NCBI RefSeq assembly: GCF_037975245.1
Contig: NC_092576.1
Span: forward strand, 10,648,611-10,712,610
DNA from: Apostichopus japonicus
Lineage: Eukaryota > Echinodermata > Holothuroidea > Aspidochirotida > Stichopodidae
Direction: 5' to 3'
Length of the DNA stretch: 64,000 nucleotides
Shown here: piece by piece, positions 29,282-41,409 of the stretch
Layout: each line of letters starts with the position of its first letter
Position numbering within the stretch: the first letter of the stretch is position 1
Program-made: the position numbers and the translations under genes
Notes under the pieces: model-generated
What the model was told of the DNA's origin: nothing
Seen by the model: only the letters and a program-made list of their open reading frames with translations
Database searches by the model: none

Positions 29282-32248
29282 GTATATAATCTTCCTTTTC
29301 ACCATCAGATTCCTCATTAACCAGCTCTACTGTATCATCTTCCACTGGCTTAGGTGCAAGTATGTCCTCTTCAGGTGAAGGCAACAGAGAACATTGTACC
29401 TCTGCTTCTCTTAATAATACTGCACGGCTTTCCTCAAAATCAGTTTGAGTTTCTGAAAGTTAGAGTACAATTAGAGTGAAACTTTTGTGTGAACAACTTT
29501 AATTAAAGCACCATTTCCCTACAAACTTCCACAAAGTAAAACAAAATGATTGTTAAAATCACAAAACCCATCTTTGTATGCCTGATGCATGTGTATTTGA
29601 ATGCTGTCCATAACAACTGAAAAAATGTCTGTTGTTTATACTGTAATATTGGCTTGCCTGTTTTGATTGTCACATACAAAAATTGAGTGAATGAAACAAG
29701 TTTAATTTGCTTTATTAACACAAATGACCTAACCTTCAAGCAAGCGTTACCTGATAATTACAATAATTTTTTTATACCACTGCAGAAACTGAATAAGTAA
29801 AATGCCATAAACAATCTAATATGCAACTTTTTGCATTACCCCTCTGCTATTTACTTAATTTGTGTTTTCGATCAGAATTGGTGAATCATTAGCAGTCAAG
29901 TATCTACTCAATTGCTAGTCTTGGCTTTTGAAGCCAACACAGTAAGACTACTTGGCCATTAAAAAGGAAATTATATACACTTAATATTCAAGATATGCAA
30001 GACAAAAGACTGAGTGTGCAACCACATTCCCTTTGCTATAAAAAGTCAAACTGTGCTGGTTGTTGAGAAACAAGTGTTTATCAATCTATGAGGGTACATT
30101 TTCATATACTACCTTTTGGTAAGCCTGTTGGGTAGCATTGTCTTCTTCTTGACCTCTTCTTTGCCTTTTCTGGAAAAACTGTCAAGATAGTCTGTGCTGA
30201 CTTTGTAGATGAGGACGACTCCACCTATTGTGTGGGAGGAGGATGTACAGTACAGCATTGATCAATCAAAAGTGTAATTTTGCATTAATACTGTACGTAC
30301 TACCTGGCACAAACCACCGACTATACTGTTTTGGCTCAATGAACTAAACATGTATTAACACTGAATGGTTTTTAAACCACAAATATGGTGTTATAATACA
30401 CAGTAATACCCTTGTAACTGATAGGGCTGGCAACATTAGTTATCCCATACTCAGTTTAGGCAAGACACATCTCAGAGTGTCACTGGCACAGTAGAATTCA
30501 TTAGAATAAGCTCTTTCTCATAACTAATCATGCCCTATCACATGTGAATAAAATTCAAATTAGGAAATGAAACCATGGTACTGCATTAGAACCAATACTT
30601 TTTATCAAAAATACATCAGATGAGAGCACGTGTATGAAAAAACAAAAACACATACAAAACTCGAAAAAAGTTGCACTAATGACAGTAATTATACAAATAG
30701 GATGTAACAAAGTTAGCATTTATAGAAGGATCAACCTCTCAGGCATAATTTTGTTTATGTAGAACTCACCTCTTCTAAAGTTACTTCAGATTTCAGTTCA
30801 TCTGGTGTCTGACAGACTTCATTTTCCCTGTCATATGCTGCCACTATTTCTTCAACCATCTATCAGATGAAAGACAAAAAATTGAACATAATGTAATGAT
30901 ACATGTGATCTTCCTACTACGGATCTAATGCCATTCTGCCACATGTACATACCGCCTTGCCTTTCCGCCATAGGTTTTGTTTTGATTTTCTTCGCCATTG
31001 CGGCGGAAAGGTTCAAAACATGTTACGTTGGTTGCAGTTAGTAGCCTACCGCACCTAGGCTTGACACGTATCGCATTAAGCAATCCATCGATTTTATCAA
31101 TATATTGATTTATCATAGGCTTAGTCTATGCTCTGTTTTATTCTGATGAACGATTAGCGATATCTTTCACTACGACTTGGATTACGATATTCAACGACTC
31201 GACAACGATTACAAATTTTACGACGTATTTACGCTTGAACGGGAAAACCTTTATTGTTTTTCCCTATTTTTATTCCATTTAACATCGGATATGTGTTGCC
31301 CCCGCTTCCGGGCGAATAAAATTGTATTTATGGATTAGGATTTCCATATTGGGATTTGTGTTTGAATTTTTCATTGGAGCCTGTCTGTAGGGTTTGTACG
31401 AGACGGCGACCTAGCGCAAACAGGACTTTAGTGTTTGAGGTGAGTGACATACTTTATATTTCATGATATAATTTACCGCCTAATAACCCTAGCTTCTAAA
31501 GGCCTACTCAAGTCAGATGGTGAAACACTCCTCATGATGGTCTCTTACTTCGCCTAGTATTTGCGTGCATTATGCAATGCTAAGTACGGCTTGGCTACAC
31601 AGCACTTGCACCAGCAATGTAGGCACACCAAGTAGTAAGAGTAACGTTACATTGCCTCAACCAATACAGCCAAGCCTAAGTTCTGGATAGGATTAGGCTA
31701 GCCTAGTCTATATTGGAGGCTTGGCCATATTGGATCACTTTGATAACAGTTTGAACTGTTGATTATACTCACATTCTTCTGTGACCGCCTCTCTGAGCTA
31801 AATCTTTGACGTTTTGTCAGTCCTGGCTCATCCTGAGGAGTTGATTTGATCCTCGATCCTAGAGTCCGTTTCTGCCCAGACGTTGATCCAGTAGTACTAC
31901 TAGTACTAGGACCCGTAACGTTAGGCTGGTCCACTATTTTGCCTACGTTATTCTTGTCTTCGCTCCACTAGATGCAACCTTGATTGTGGGATATTTTCCA
32001 GGCAATATGGTTCTTTTGCATTTAATTCCGAGGCTTTCCTTAATTTGGAATGATGGGTCGTAGCAATCCTCCGTGAAATGGCCACTGCATATAACAGATG
32101 TTTGTGTTGCGTGTTTAAAATCGGACCGAGTGTTTTGAACGAATCGTGTCCAAATTCTTCGATTTCTCTCGTCTTTTGGAAATGCGTGCAGGTGAACTCC
32201 GTCTTTACTTGTGTTGGAGCAACCTCCAACTACACATCGGTTCGGCAT
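29202..32248 (-). CDS. THAP-domain protein gene, multi-exon, with an apparent frameshift
   Basis: Minus-strand exons by splice signals: 32,248-31,773, 30,859-30,770, 30,224-30,113, and 29,452 down to a stop at 29,202. The last three join in open frame. Exon 1 opens with MPNRCVVGGC and encodes a complete THAP zinc finger (CX4C, FPKD, a tryptophan, CSGHF), a C2CH DNA-binding fold. Exon 3 encodes a basic KAKKRSRRR stretch, a likely nuclear signal, and exon 4 an acidic tail. The likely role is a nuclear DNA-binding protein. Within exon 1 the THAP frame stops at about 31,943, while the following Ser/Thr-rich part (TGPSTSSTTGST) is open in another frame, so a one-base indel or sequence error separates them. 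The final codons after 29,282 come from an antisense LINE. It could be a recent pseudogene. Confidence 0.6.
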
Positions 32249-32599
32249 AACTAGCACTTACGAGATAAATTTACTTAAAAACAAAATTCCAAATCTCAAT
32301 TACTACAGTGTGCAGAGCACTGCAAAAGTGTTATGTTGTTAACTAGACGTTTATGCACTTGATGTAAACATAGCGTCCCGGAAGTGAGCTGGGTTCCTCG
32401 ACTGACGACACGTCTCATTACCATATATACAACAATTTGGGGAAATTTGTATTAACCCTCGAATTTTTTATTGTTTATTTCTCGGGGATGCTAGCTACAG
32501 TTGACGCAAATTTGGTATCATTTGAAAGCTACGATTGTATAGAATACGATGATAAATTTTTGTTTTTTCCATTTCATAACCTCTTTAACATTAACAACT
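32249..32599. promoter_or_regulatory. Upstream region of the THAP gene (presumed promoter)
   Basis: Lies immediately 5' of the THAP start codon on the minus strand. No TATA box or other definite element is visible, and the assignment rests on position only. Confidence 0.3.
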
Positions 32600-32985
32600 T
32601 CGAGGAAGCAATCAACCTTGCGCAAGATCGTGATACGTGGCGGAGGTTAATCACTGAGCATGTCGGATAGACGAGACTCAACTTGCTACTACCACTAACT
32701 ATAATTGAGGAAACACTAACTATATCAATGAGTTGTACAATAATAAAATATGATAATTAAAGATTGAGCACATACACTTGTAGCAAACGAGTTTACATAT
32801 GTAGAGCCGTAATAAAACATCTGATTTTGACTTACATATGTTCAGATATATTTTGTTTCTGTGCCGATATCCTGTTTGACTCGACTTTATTTTTTAGTAG
32901 AGATGTTTTGATTGGCGAGCGCGGCTACCTATCCCGGGTTTCCTATGCGGCTTCCCGCCTTCCTATCTATCTGGGTCACGACCCC
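32600..32985 (+). mobile_element. LINE 3' end, second copy
   Basis: Begins in the C-terminal coding end of the element (AQDRDTWRRL then EHVG and a stop at 32,670), followed by the same 3' untranslated sequence as 28,957-29,281. Same orientation as that copy, so the THAP gene is flanked by direct repeats of about 330 bp. Confidence 0.7.
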
Positions 32986-33360
32986 GCGCTACCGTGATTT
33001 CCTGGAAGTCTCCCCTTGCAGAAACTGGCGCCCTCATAGAAGAAGGAGAAACACGTGCATGTTTGGGCACTCCGAATTGAAACGTCGATGCGTCAACACG
33101 TATTTGTAAAGAGTAGTATACTGCCCTACGTAGGCCTGCTCTGTAAGGGGTAAGCTTTTTTACCTCAGTTGTGACTCAAGGAGCGCTGAATCCTTGGAGT
33201 ACGTATACGCCAGAGTTTGGCAGTATTGTTGGATATGGCAATTTTGGGACCGGGATTTCGACCCGAGAGCGAGTTCAGGGAGTCGGAGAATCTGAGAGGC
33301 AGTCCTAAGTAGGGGTAACGGGAGGCATTTCGTTTTACCGTGTCAAAAGGAGATTATCTG

Positions 33361-33397
<37 letters not shown>

Positions 33398-36300
33398 GTT
33401 AATGTTAATTGATGAATGTCAGCGTTATTTTAGCAACCAAAAACTACCATAATGCACAAACGGCGTGCTACAGTAATGTGACGTCAAAATGTCGCCTTTA
33501 CTGTACTTTTCTCTAACATTGTTTTTGATAACAGCCTTTTTTTTTCTTGGCCCACGATTGTTGGTGACGTGAATTGCTAGCTATATGCATATTTCTTTCA
33601 AGAGTTTTCAGCAGTTGTAGTATTCATGGAAAAAACCCGAAAGATATCTACAAGAGTTATTGATCGGGCAGCTCAAACTGTCACACGTACCTGTTACAGA
33701 GCTAGATACACATTTCCATGACAAGTATATGTACCATATAGCTGGCCATATCTTGCATTCATGGGCGTCGAAGGTTCGGCATCAGCGACAATTATGTTTT
33801 ACAATATGAAAATGATATACATCATTCTTTTTCCCGTATTCCTCGTTCCCCCTAATTGACCTCAGGCCCGGAATTGTACCTCCTTGACCCTCTCTCGCTC
33901 TCATACCCCTCACCAGGCATACTTACATACATAATACGGTTCGATTAATTGACATTCTCATGAATCTCATCATTCTATGGAATCCGCTCATAGGAGGACA
34001 TCCGAACACGACACGGGTGGAAACAGGAGTTTGAGAAGGATTGTATGGCCACGAACACAGCCCATTTGTAACAATAAATGATGTGTGCTTGTGTTTCAAA
34101 AAGACAACTAAATTCTATTATATGTGTTTCGTAGAACACACAGCTTATATATACTTTTTTTTTAAGAAAAAGTCGCCCTGGAAAGAACCTGGGCACGAAA
34201 ACGATAATACCGAACGACTGGTCCGCTGTCAATCCCAGTCCCCTTGCATCGAGACTGTGTGATCATCGTCAGGTGCGCGTCACCATTCCCCTCGAAAGGG
34301 AACAGATACTACACATATATACGCTAGTCATTCATTCAGTGTTAGTTCAGCATAACACGAAGTTGATCAGTTCCATCCTGCCTCCGACTGCTGTAAGTTG
34401 TAACTTTACTACACAGTACAGTGACGTCTATAGAACAGAGACTGTTTACAGATTTGCCATTAATTAAACCACAGGTAAGCTATAAGTGAAAGCTGTTTTT
34501 TTCTCGGACATTCTGAGAAAGCTTTTAATATGGGCTGCTTTCTGAAATTGTATATTTTCTAATACTAGGCCTACCCATGGTTTGGGTGCACGCTGCCTGA
34601 TAAACACGTCACTGAAGGTTTTTGTTTTGCACTAAAGATTGAACTTTTAATAAAACACTGTCCATGATGTGGGATACAATTTTTGTATCATGAAAGAGAG
34701 TGCTGCAATTATTGTGTTATACCATACAACTATATCAAATTCTGTAACATTTGACGAATTTAGGAGCACGAAAGTCAATTTCTAACCCAGGAAAATCTGG
34801 ATTTATTAAAACTGGTTCGATTCCTTTTGAACATCTGAGAGGAGCAAGGATACACCGTCAGAAGAAGAAAGGCACATATTCATTCCTGCCCTCCCCCTCC
34901 TATCGTGTGTCCATCGCATGGGGATGCTGCTTAGGCTTATTTGCAAAGATAGCCAGACAGACTCATTTACGAGTTAGACATGTTTATTATCGGCTTAGTT
35001 AGAGACCACTCATTCTCTTTACATTGATAATAAAGGGTGAACATTACTTAAAAGTTTTCCAATGGTCCAATATACTATACGTTCCCATCTCCCTCCCCGT
35101 GTCCTTATCATGTTATAGCGGAAGTAGACAGATGTTGTGATCCTTTTACGCACCGCAATCCCTCGTCAATTTATTCCACTAGTAGCATATTTAACGGTGT
35201 GTCTACCTGCCCTCCACAGGACGGACTGTACTACACTTTTGTCAATGCAATCGCGAACTGTTTCAGAGAAAAAACAATTGAAACATGGTACCGCTCGTTG
35301 CATTATATTGGTCTCTCTAATCGAGTCGGGACTTGAAATAAGATATAAATTCTTGCACTTCCTGTTATTGCTAGCGCATGTAGGCTACGTGGCCATAGCG
35401 TATACGGTGTCTTTGCATTATATTGCCATACGTAGTCTACGTATGTATACATGTTATTGTGTAGGATATCCAGGCTCATGACGTGCACCTCATGTTTTGT
35501 CTAATAAGGAGGACAGAAGTTCATATGCAACTAACTAACTGGAAATACGGAACTAACCAGTTACGGCAATCTAATAGATTACCGTATCTGGTTAGTTCCT
35601 TATTTCCAGTTAGTAAGATAATATATTATCTTTATTTATTTTAGTAGTGAATTCGGCAGGCCCGCAGCCTGGTCGGGGAACGAGTGGGGTGCCTGCATCT
35701 GCTGCACCATCAATTGTTCAAGAAACATGTATATTGTGCCCCTCCTTAAATTGTTGGGGCTCGGGGAGGCTCAGGACCGCATGCACCATATTTTTTTTCT
35801 TATGGGAAAGGGGGAGGAGGAAGGAATAAGATGTATCGTCGTTGGGAGGGTTCTAAGGTACGGGGTTGCTCCTTGCCCTTTGGGAAAATGTTTCTAAAGT
35901 AAATTTGCTTAGATACATGATGGTGCTATGGGGGTGGGGGGGGGGTGAACATCCCTTATTATTAGAGGGCTAAAGCTGGGCTGCCTAAATTCCACTCGTC
36001 ACCACGTTGTTCAGTCATATTCCCTTTAATATAACTAATTGGGTCAGTAGAACGATTCCAGCATAACTGTCAATGGTATCGCATCTAGTTTATTCCAGTC
36101 AGTGAGTGGGAGGTGTAAAAGGGTAAGAAGACTCGCGCAAAAGGAAACGTCTAATTTCGGTAATCTGACCTAGTTTCGAATGAGGTGTAACAGAAGTGTT
36201 AGACACCACCATCAATACCAGAAAATACACACACAGCTTGCTACCGTCGGTAATTAGACACTAGTGTACAGTCAGTACATACAGCTGCGGTCAATATCCA

Positions 36301-36549
36301 CATCACAGTGTACAAACGATACAGCGATGGACATTTCAGGTCCAGCTAAAGATAACAAGGTATCACGTTTTATTGCTGTCTGCATTTTGTAGCGACAAGA
36401 GGAAAACTTCACTTGCAAGCAACGGAAAGTTAACTTTTTAAAGAGAGCGGCACGCTTTGGAGGCGAGTCGTCAATGCCTTTAACTGAAAAATTTCATTTC
36501 AATATATAATATGTATAATAAGACGATAAACTCAGTTGGATGAACTTAG

Positions 36550-36552
<3 letters not shown>
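32986..36552. other. Island DNA without supported genes
   Basis: Contains an (AT)n tract (33,361-33,394) and a long hairpin at 35,535-35,613. A TATA-like run and TCATTCA near 34,310-34,335 followed by a GTAAGT donor at 34,394 could be a non-coding first exon, and an ATG followed by a plausible donor occurs near 36,325. Neither can be tied to a downstream exon. Remaining ORFs are short and unrecognised. Confidence 0.35.
35535..35613. repeat. 79-bp near-perfect hairpin
   Basis: Two 38-base arms (35,535-35,572 and 35,576-35,613) are reverse complements with three mismatches and a 3-base centre. The outer ends are CTAACTGGAAATA and TATTTCCAGTTAG. Confidence 0.9.

Positions 36553-36615
<63 letters not shown>
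36553..36615. repeat. (AT)n microsatellite
   Basis: Pure AT run. Confidence 0.95.
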
Positions 36616-36619
<4 letters not shown>

Positions 36620-36769
36620 CAAGTTTTTGTTAAGTTCTTGAAACAATATGTTATATTGACTGACATTAGAATTTCATCTAAATTGAGTAGAACGAGATAA
36701 CCTAACCACCTGTTGTCACTATTCGCTATGGGGGTTCACCATACTCCATCTTTTGAGTAGGAAAAACGA

Positions 36770-37560
36770 AAAGAGAATGCATTGAGTAGATTCAAAGGCA
36801 GGAGTAGCTTCAGCAAGTGTTTTTCACTTATCATAACTTGGAATATCTAGTGGTCCTTTTCAAGTGTTATCGTGACGAAAACAAATGATTTAGTGACAAG
36901 GAAAATTATCAAAATTTATTGACATTAGAAATAAACTCAGTTGGCTGAATTTGAAACAGTCCATGCAGAAAGTTAGATCGACATTCTTACGTTATCAAAA
37001 CACGTTGGGCTTACCTTCGATACTTTACTGTGAAAAAACCCGTAACATTCATGAAAGCGCAAGAAAGACTTGAAATGATGCATTCTAGGGTATATTAAGG
37101 CTTACAAACATATGTCTCTTATGAAATCTGCTCGAACGATTGTGCTATTTAACTACTTTTCATGTTCTGTGTGTGGTCGAAAAGGGGATTGTTTACATCT
37201 ATACACAATACGCGACTGAGCTTATATCGTTTAATTTTGCAATAAAACTTACAACGACAGAAACCTGAAACCATGATCAAATATTTAATTAGCAGAAACC
37301 GCATTAGAATGCATCGAGTAGATTTAAAGTTAGTAGTAACGTCAACAAGTGTTTTTTTATCAATTATCATAACTTGAAATATCTAGTGGTCCTCTTCAAG
37401 TGTTATCGTGACGAAAAAAAAAAGTTTTAGTAGCAAGGAAAACTATCAAAATTGATTGAAAACACTAAAATTAAACTCAGTTGCACTGCTGAATTTAAAA
37501 CAGTTCATGCCAAAAGTTAGATCGACATTCTTACGTTATCACAACACGTTGGGTTTAACT
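36770..37560. repeat. Local direct duplication, offset about 535 bp
   Basis: 36,770-37,020 and 37,305-37,560 align in the same orientation (gtggtccttttcaagtgtta and gtggtcctcttcaagtgtta; aaagttagatcgacattctt in both). The 285 bp between them is not clearly duplicated. Non-coding. Confidence 0.8.
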
Positions 37561-40000
37561 TGGCTGTAATTTACCAGAGAAACGTGATAGCAGTAATTTA
37601 AATTTGGAACTATCCTGCACTACATGATAAGAAGTGTTACTTGTCAGCTAGCAGTAACGGTAGGTAACTATCACTGTTTAAGTAATATCCTCTTTGGTGG
37701 CCTTGACAAGCAATATATATTGATCTTGAGCCATGTATAAGCATGTACTTGGAATTTTAATTTAGTCAGTAATCAGTATTCTATTAATTGTACAACAGAA
37801 AACCTTTGAGGGACTATCAGGTTTAATCAGGATTCATGGTTTATATGTTCAGACTTGTTACATGATGTGAACTGTACGCAGTTTACTATATCATGTAGTG
37901 TACAATTGAATTTCTCCATTCTTATATTTCTCAGTACAGATCTGAGACAAAATAGTCCAATGTTGTGTACAATATATTGTATCAGCAGTTATAGTTTGTT
38001 CATTTTGTAGGGAAAAAACACAAATAAAGGCGACAGTCAGCCCCAATAGTCGAAGCTCAAGCCTAGAGCCTTTGCTAAGTTGAATCGGTAAACTGTAAAA
38101 ATCCCTACCGGTTATAAAGATGTAAATTCATGTGGAATAAGGTGAGAACTTACCAGTTTATACATATATTTATAGGCAAGTAACGTCTAGAGACTGAGTC
38201 CGTCGTATTGTATGGCTACCGTATCTCTGATGACTTCCATTGTAGTTTTACTTTTGTTGGGAAAACAATGCTTATTTTCGTCAGTTTTGTTTGTCCATGT
38301 GGAGGAATTTGATAGAAATTTGCTTAATTCTATAATTCCTTATAGAATTGGATAATCTTTAGAAGGGAGCAAGCAATAGTGTTACACCCCTCCCCCCTCC
38401 CCTTCTTTTTTATTTATTTATTTATTATTTTAATTCAACTATGAATTCACATTGACAGAGCTTTTTTATCAATCACACATACTAAACAATGACACTATCA
38501 ATGACACGTACTGTGTATAGTTATGCAATTTAATAAAACTTGTACATTGACATACTGTGTATAGTACATGATGACAGGGGACGCTGTTGGTTAATAAGAA
38601 ACCTGAGTTGAATGATATAGTTTCAGAGGTTCAAGTATGTAGCCTGATCAAGGAGCAAGTTATTTCACTTTCTATGCCACTTAGACTTTGTTTATATTGG
38701 TCCTTCAAAAGAAACAACTGTTTAAAGCCTATTTAAAGAGTAGAGTGACTGAGTGACTGTGAAAGAGTGACTGGCAGTTTTGAAATCTCGTAATTTTGTC
38801 TATCATAGTAAATGCTATGGTTCCTGTACATACACAACTGCATATACTTTTTTGGCAATTTGTATAGGAATTTTCTCATATATTATAGCAATTGGCTCAT
38901 ATTTTGCGATGCTGGATCAATTATTCCCTGGTCTTTACCCAAGTCATAAAGATGACAATGTCTGGTTGCAAGAGAAATTTGATATTTTTGCCCACCCTCC
39001 CCCCTTTCCTGCCAGTGTGAATCCATCCTGCCAATCACTGGGTTGACAGATTTGTGGTAAGTTCACTGTATTTTAACAAGTGTGGTTAGATTATATATCT
39101 ATAAAAGTCTGTCAATTTTAACTTGGTTTTGTTGACAGTGTAGTGTTATGATATTATTTTGTCATTTCCTCAGCATCCAATATGATATAAATAATTGCTC
39201 GATTGGCCGATGGTGATTGGGTGGTCCTGTTTAGGGGTAAAGGTATTTTCAGCTTTGTAATAAGGTAGTCAGCCATATAGTGATCAAAGTGGGTGGTCAT
39301 TTCATCACCTAATATAACAGTCTGTTCTCCAACTTGGAAAAAGCGTGATTTTTTTTTTTTTAAATATCGGATTCCATGATTAGTCTGGATTTTGCTAGAT
39401 GAATTTCATGTTGATTAGGATCATCTGTACCATCACTTAAATTTAAAAACAAAACCAAAGAATCGTTTCGCTATTTTTTGGCTAATTGGCATTATTTTGA
39501 AATGTTAACTGGTGACATTGGTTTCAATACAATAATTTCCAAGTAAGGAAGAGGTTGCCAATCAATAATGGTTATTATAATAATGAAATGAAAACGGTCT
39601 AAATTGACAGAATACCGCAGAGCACTCAGTTTACACAGGAGAAACTTAGAGACAAAAGAAAGAAAGAAAACAAATGCAAATATCAACAATTCATTTTTTT
39701 TTCATTAAAAATGAATATGGTAACGAGGAAGTAATTGATCATTCCATTTCACCCCGAGAATGTTTCATGATGTTTAATATACATGAATATTTCAGTCTCA
39801 TGTATACATACTTGTATAAATAGCAAACTGGAGAGTTTCAAAACTTTCACTTCATTGTTTGGGTTGGAGCTAACTTAGTATCCATTAAGTATCATTAAAA
39901 AGAGGGGGAGAGAGATGGGGAAATCCCGAAATGTAACTTGTGCGATCCTTAATGAGTTGTTGCTCTAAAATTCCTATTTTCATTGCAAATATGTCTAGTT
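37561..40000. other. Island DNA without supported genes
   Basis: AT-rich non-coding sequence. A short ORF at 38,780-39,046 has no recognisable domain. No terminal repeats or RNA gene seen. Confidence 0.35.
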
Positions 40001-40736
40001 CATGGGTGGGCAAGGGCGTAGGAACCGGGGGGCTGGGGGGGCGCCAGCCCCCCCCCCCCAGTGAAAAATATGGGGCGGAAGTATCGTTCCGCCCCCCCGC
40101 TCCGCAAGTCAGAAAACCCCTTTTTCATTTCCAAATGAGAAAAAAATCTCATTTGAAGCACCAAATTGCATCTAAGGCCAGGTGAAAATGCAAAATTCTT
40201 TACAAAATGGAGTGGGTGTTGAAGTGTGCTATATTGCACCAAATTGCATCTGAGGCCACCTGGAAATGCAAAAAAATTCCAAAGGGGAGGGGGACACCCC
40301 TTAGACCCCTCCCCCAGGCCGGCCATCAGTCTTCAGCCCCCTCCCACTCAAAAGTACCTTCCTACGCCACTGTGGGTGGGCAACCTTTTTGAATGAGAGG
40401 GCCAGATATAAGGGTGAAATATTGACTGGGCCGCAACTAACCAACGACCTGCTGTTGATTTTAAACCTTTGATTCCGAGGACTTTCAAGCAATAGGTGTG
40501 TGTACTTAATCTGTATTCACAAAAACATAATGCCGATACAGTACTTTAGTTGATAATTAATGGGGATAATAGGCCTACCTGACAGCATCAATAGTGCCGA
40601 CCTAAGCAGCTAGCTCGTTTTTTGTTATCATGTAAAATAAATTGATTCTTTCTTTCTCTTGAGACATCTCACGGCCGCAAAAAAATCACTGGCGGGTCGC
40701 ATGTGGCCCGCGGGCCGAAGGTTGCCCCCCCCCCTG
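40001..40736. mobile_element. Outer hAT-like element, interrupted by a second hAT element
   Basis: The left end is CATGGGTGGGCAACC, split after ten bases by the nested element, and continues GTGGGCAACCTTTTTG at 40,375. The right end is GGCCGAAGGTTGC, then a C run and TG. Flanking 8-mers GTCTAGTT (39,993-40,000) and GTATAGTT (40,737-40,744) match at 7 of 8 positions. GGGCCAGAT near the left and GTGGCCCGCGGGCC near the right are paired subterminal blocks. No transposase ORF. Confidence 0.8.
40011..40372. mobile_element. Nested hAT-like MITE (362 bp) with perfect 8-bp target duplication
   Basis: The left end is CAAGGGCGTAGGAAC and the right end CTTCCTACGCCACTG. Direct repeats TGGGTGGG are at 40,003-40,010 and 40,373-40,380. 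The interior has G- and C-rich arms and two related internal stretches (caccaaattgcatct at about 40,160 and 40,237). No ORF of interest. The target lies inside the terminal repeat of the outer element. Confidence 0.9.
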
Positions 40737-41409
40737 GTATAGTTGGAAGAAAATAGGCCCAACCGATTAAGTGGATTTGTTGACAGAAATTTGGACATAC
40801 ATACCCATATACACCCCAACACGCACACGGACACGATTTGACCCTCCGTCAGTCATGGACTCCCCCCCCTCCTCTAGAGTAGCTACTCGGGAAAATTATC
40901 TATTACCATGACAACTGTTGCTATGGCAACTGAAATAGCTGTATATGACCCAACTAGCAAAGGAACTTCAATATCCCGTCATCGATTTGCAAATTAAAAT
41001 GCAACCGAATTTTAGTTAACTAATTAAGTAGTTACACAAATACAGACTTAGGGTGATATATATTGTGAGATTTAAGTCATTTACAACACTAAGATATACA
41101 TATCATAAACTAATACCTTATGTGACAACCGGACGATCGAAAACGTAACGCTATGCCTACAAGCCACATTCGACTAGTATCCTGGTTAACGCGTGTGTCG
41201 ATAATACAACTTAGTATAAGGTCGGCTTCTCATCGGTAAAATAAGATACCGTATAGTGCAATATTGGCAAAATATCACAGCACAGCACATCCCATATCAT
41301 GTCACGTAATATCACATCACCTCACAGTAAATATTCTTCTCTTTCACAGCTTCTCATACGTGTTCCCGTAGACCTTTCGGAGATAAAATATCAGCATAAA
41401 TCATCATCA
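40737..41409. promoter_or_regulatory. Upstream region of the fucosyltransferase gene
   Basis: Non-coding. A strong acceptor (pyrimidine run then CACAG, AG at 41,348-41,349) precedes the first following ATG at 41,410, suggesting an upstream untranslated exon. No core promoter motif is definite. Confidence 0.4.

Noticed and set aside
31948-32229. Second minus-strand ORF overlapping the THAP domain
   Set aside because: Shifted-frame shadow of the THAP ORF with no domain features.
33000-33360. LTR and primer-binding site suggested by a TGGCGCCC motif near 33,025
   Set aside because: No paired LTR, no TG...CA boundaries and no gag or pol next to it.
34300-34400. Promoter and first exon from a TATA-like run plus a GTAAGT donor
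   Set aside because: No downstream exon or reading frame can be linked to it.
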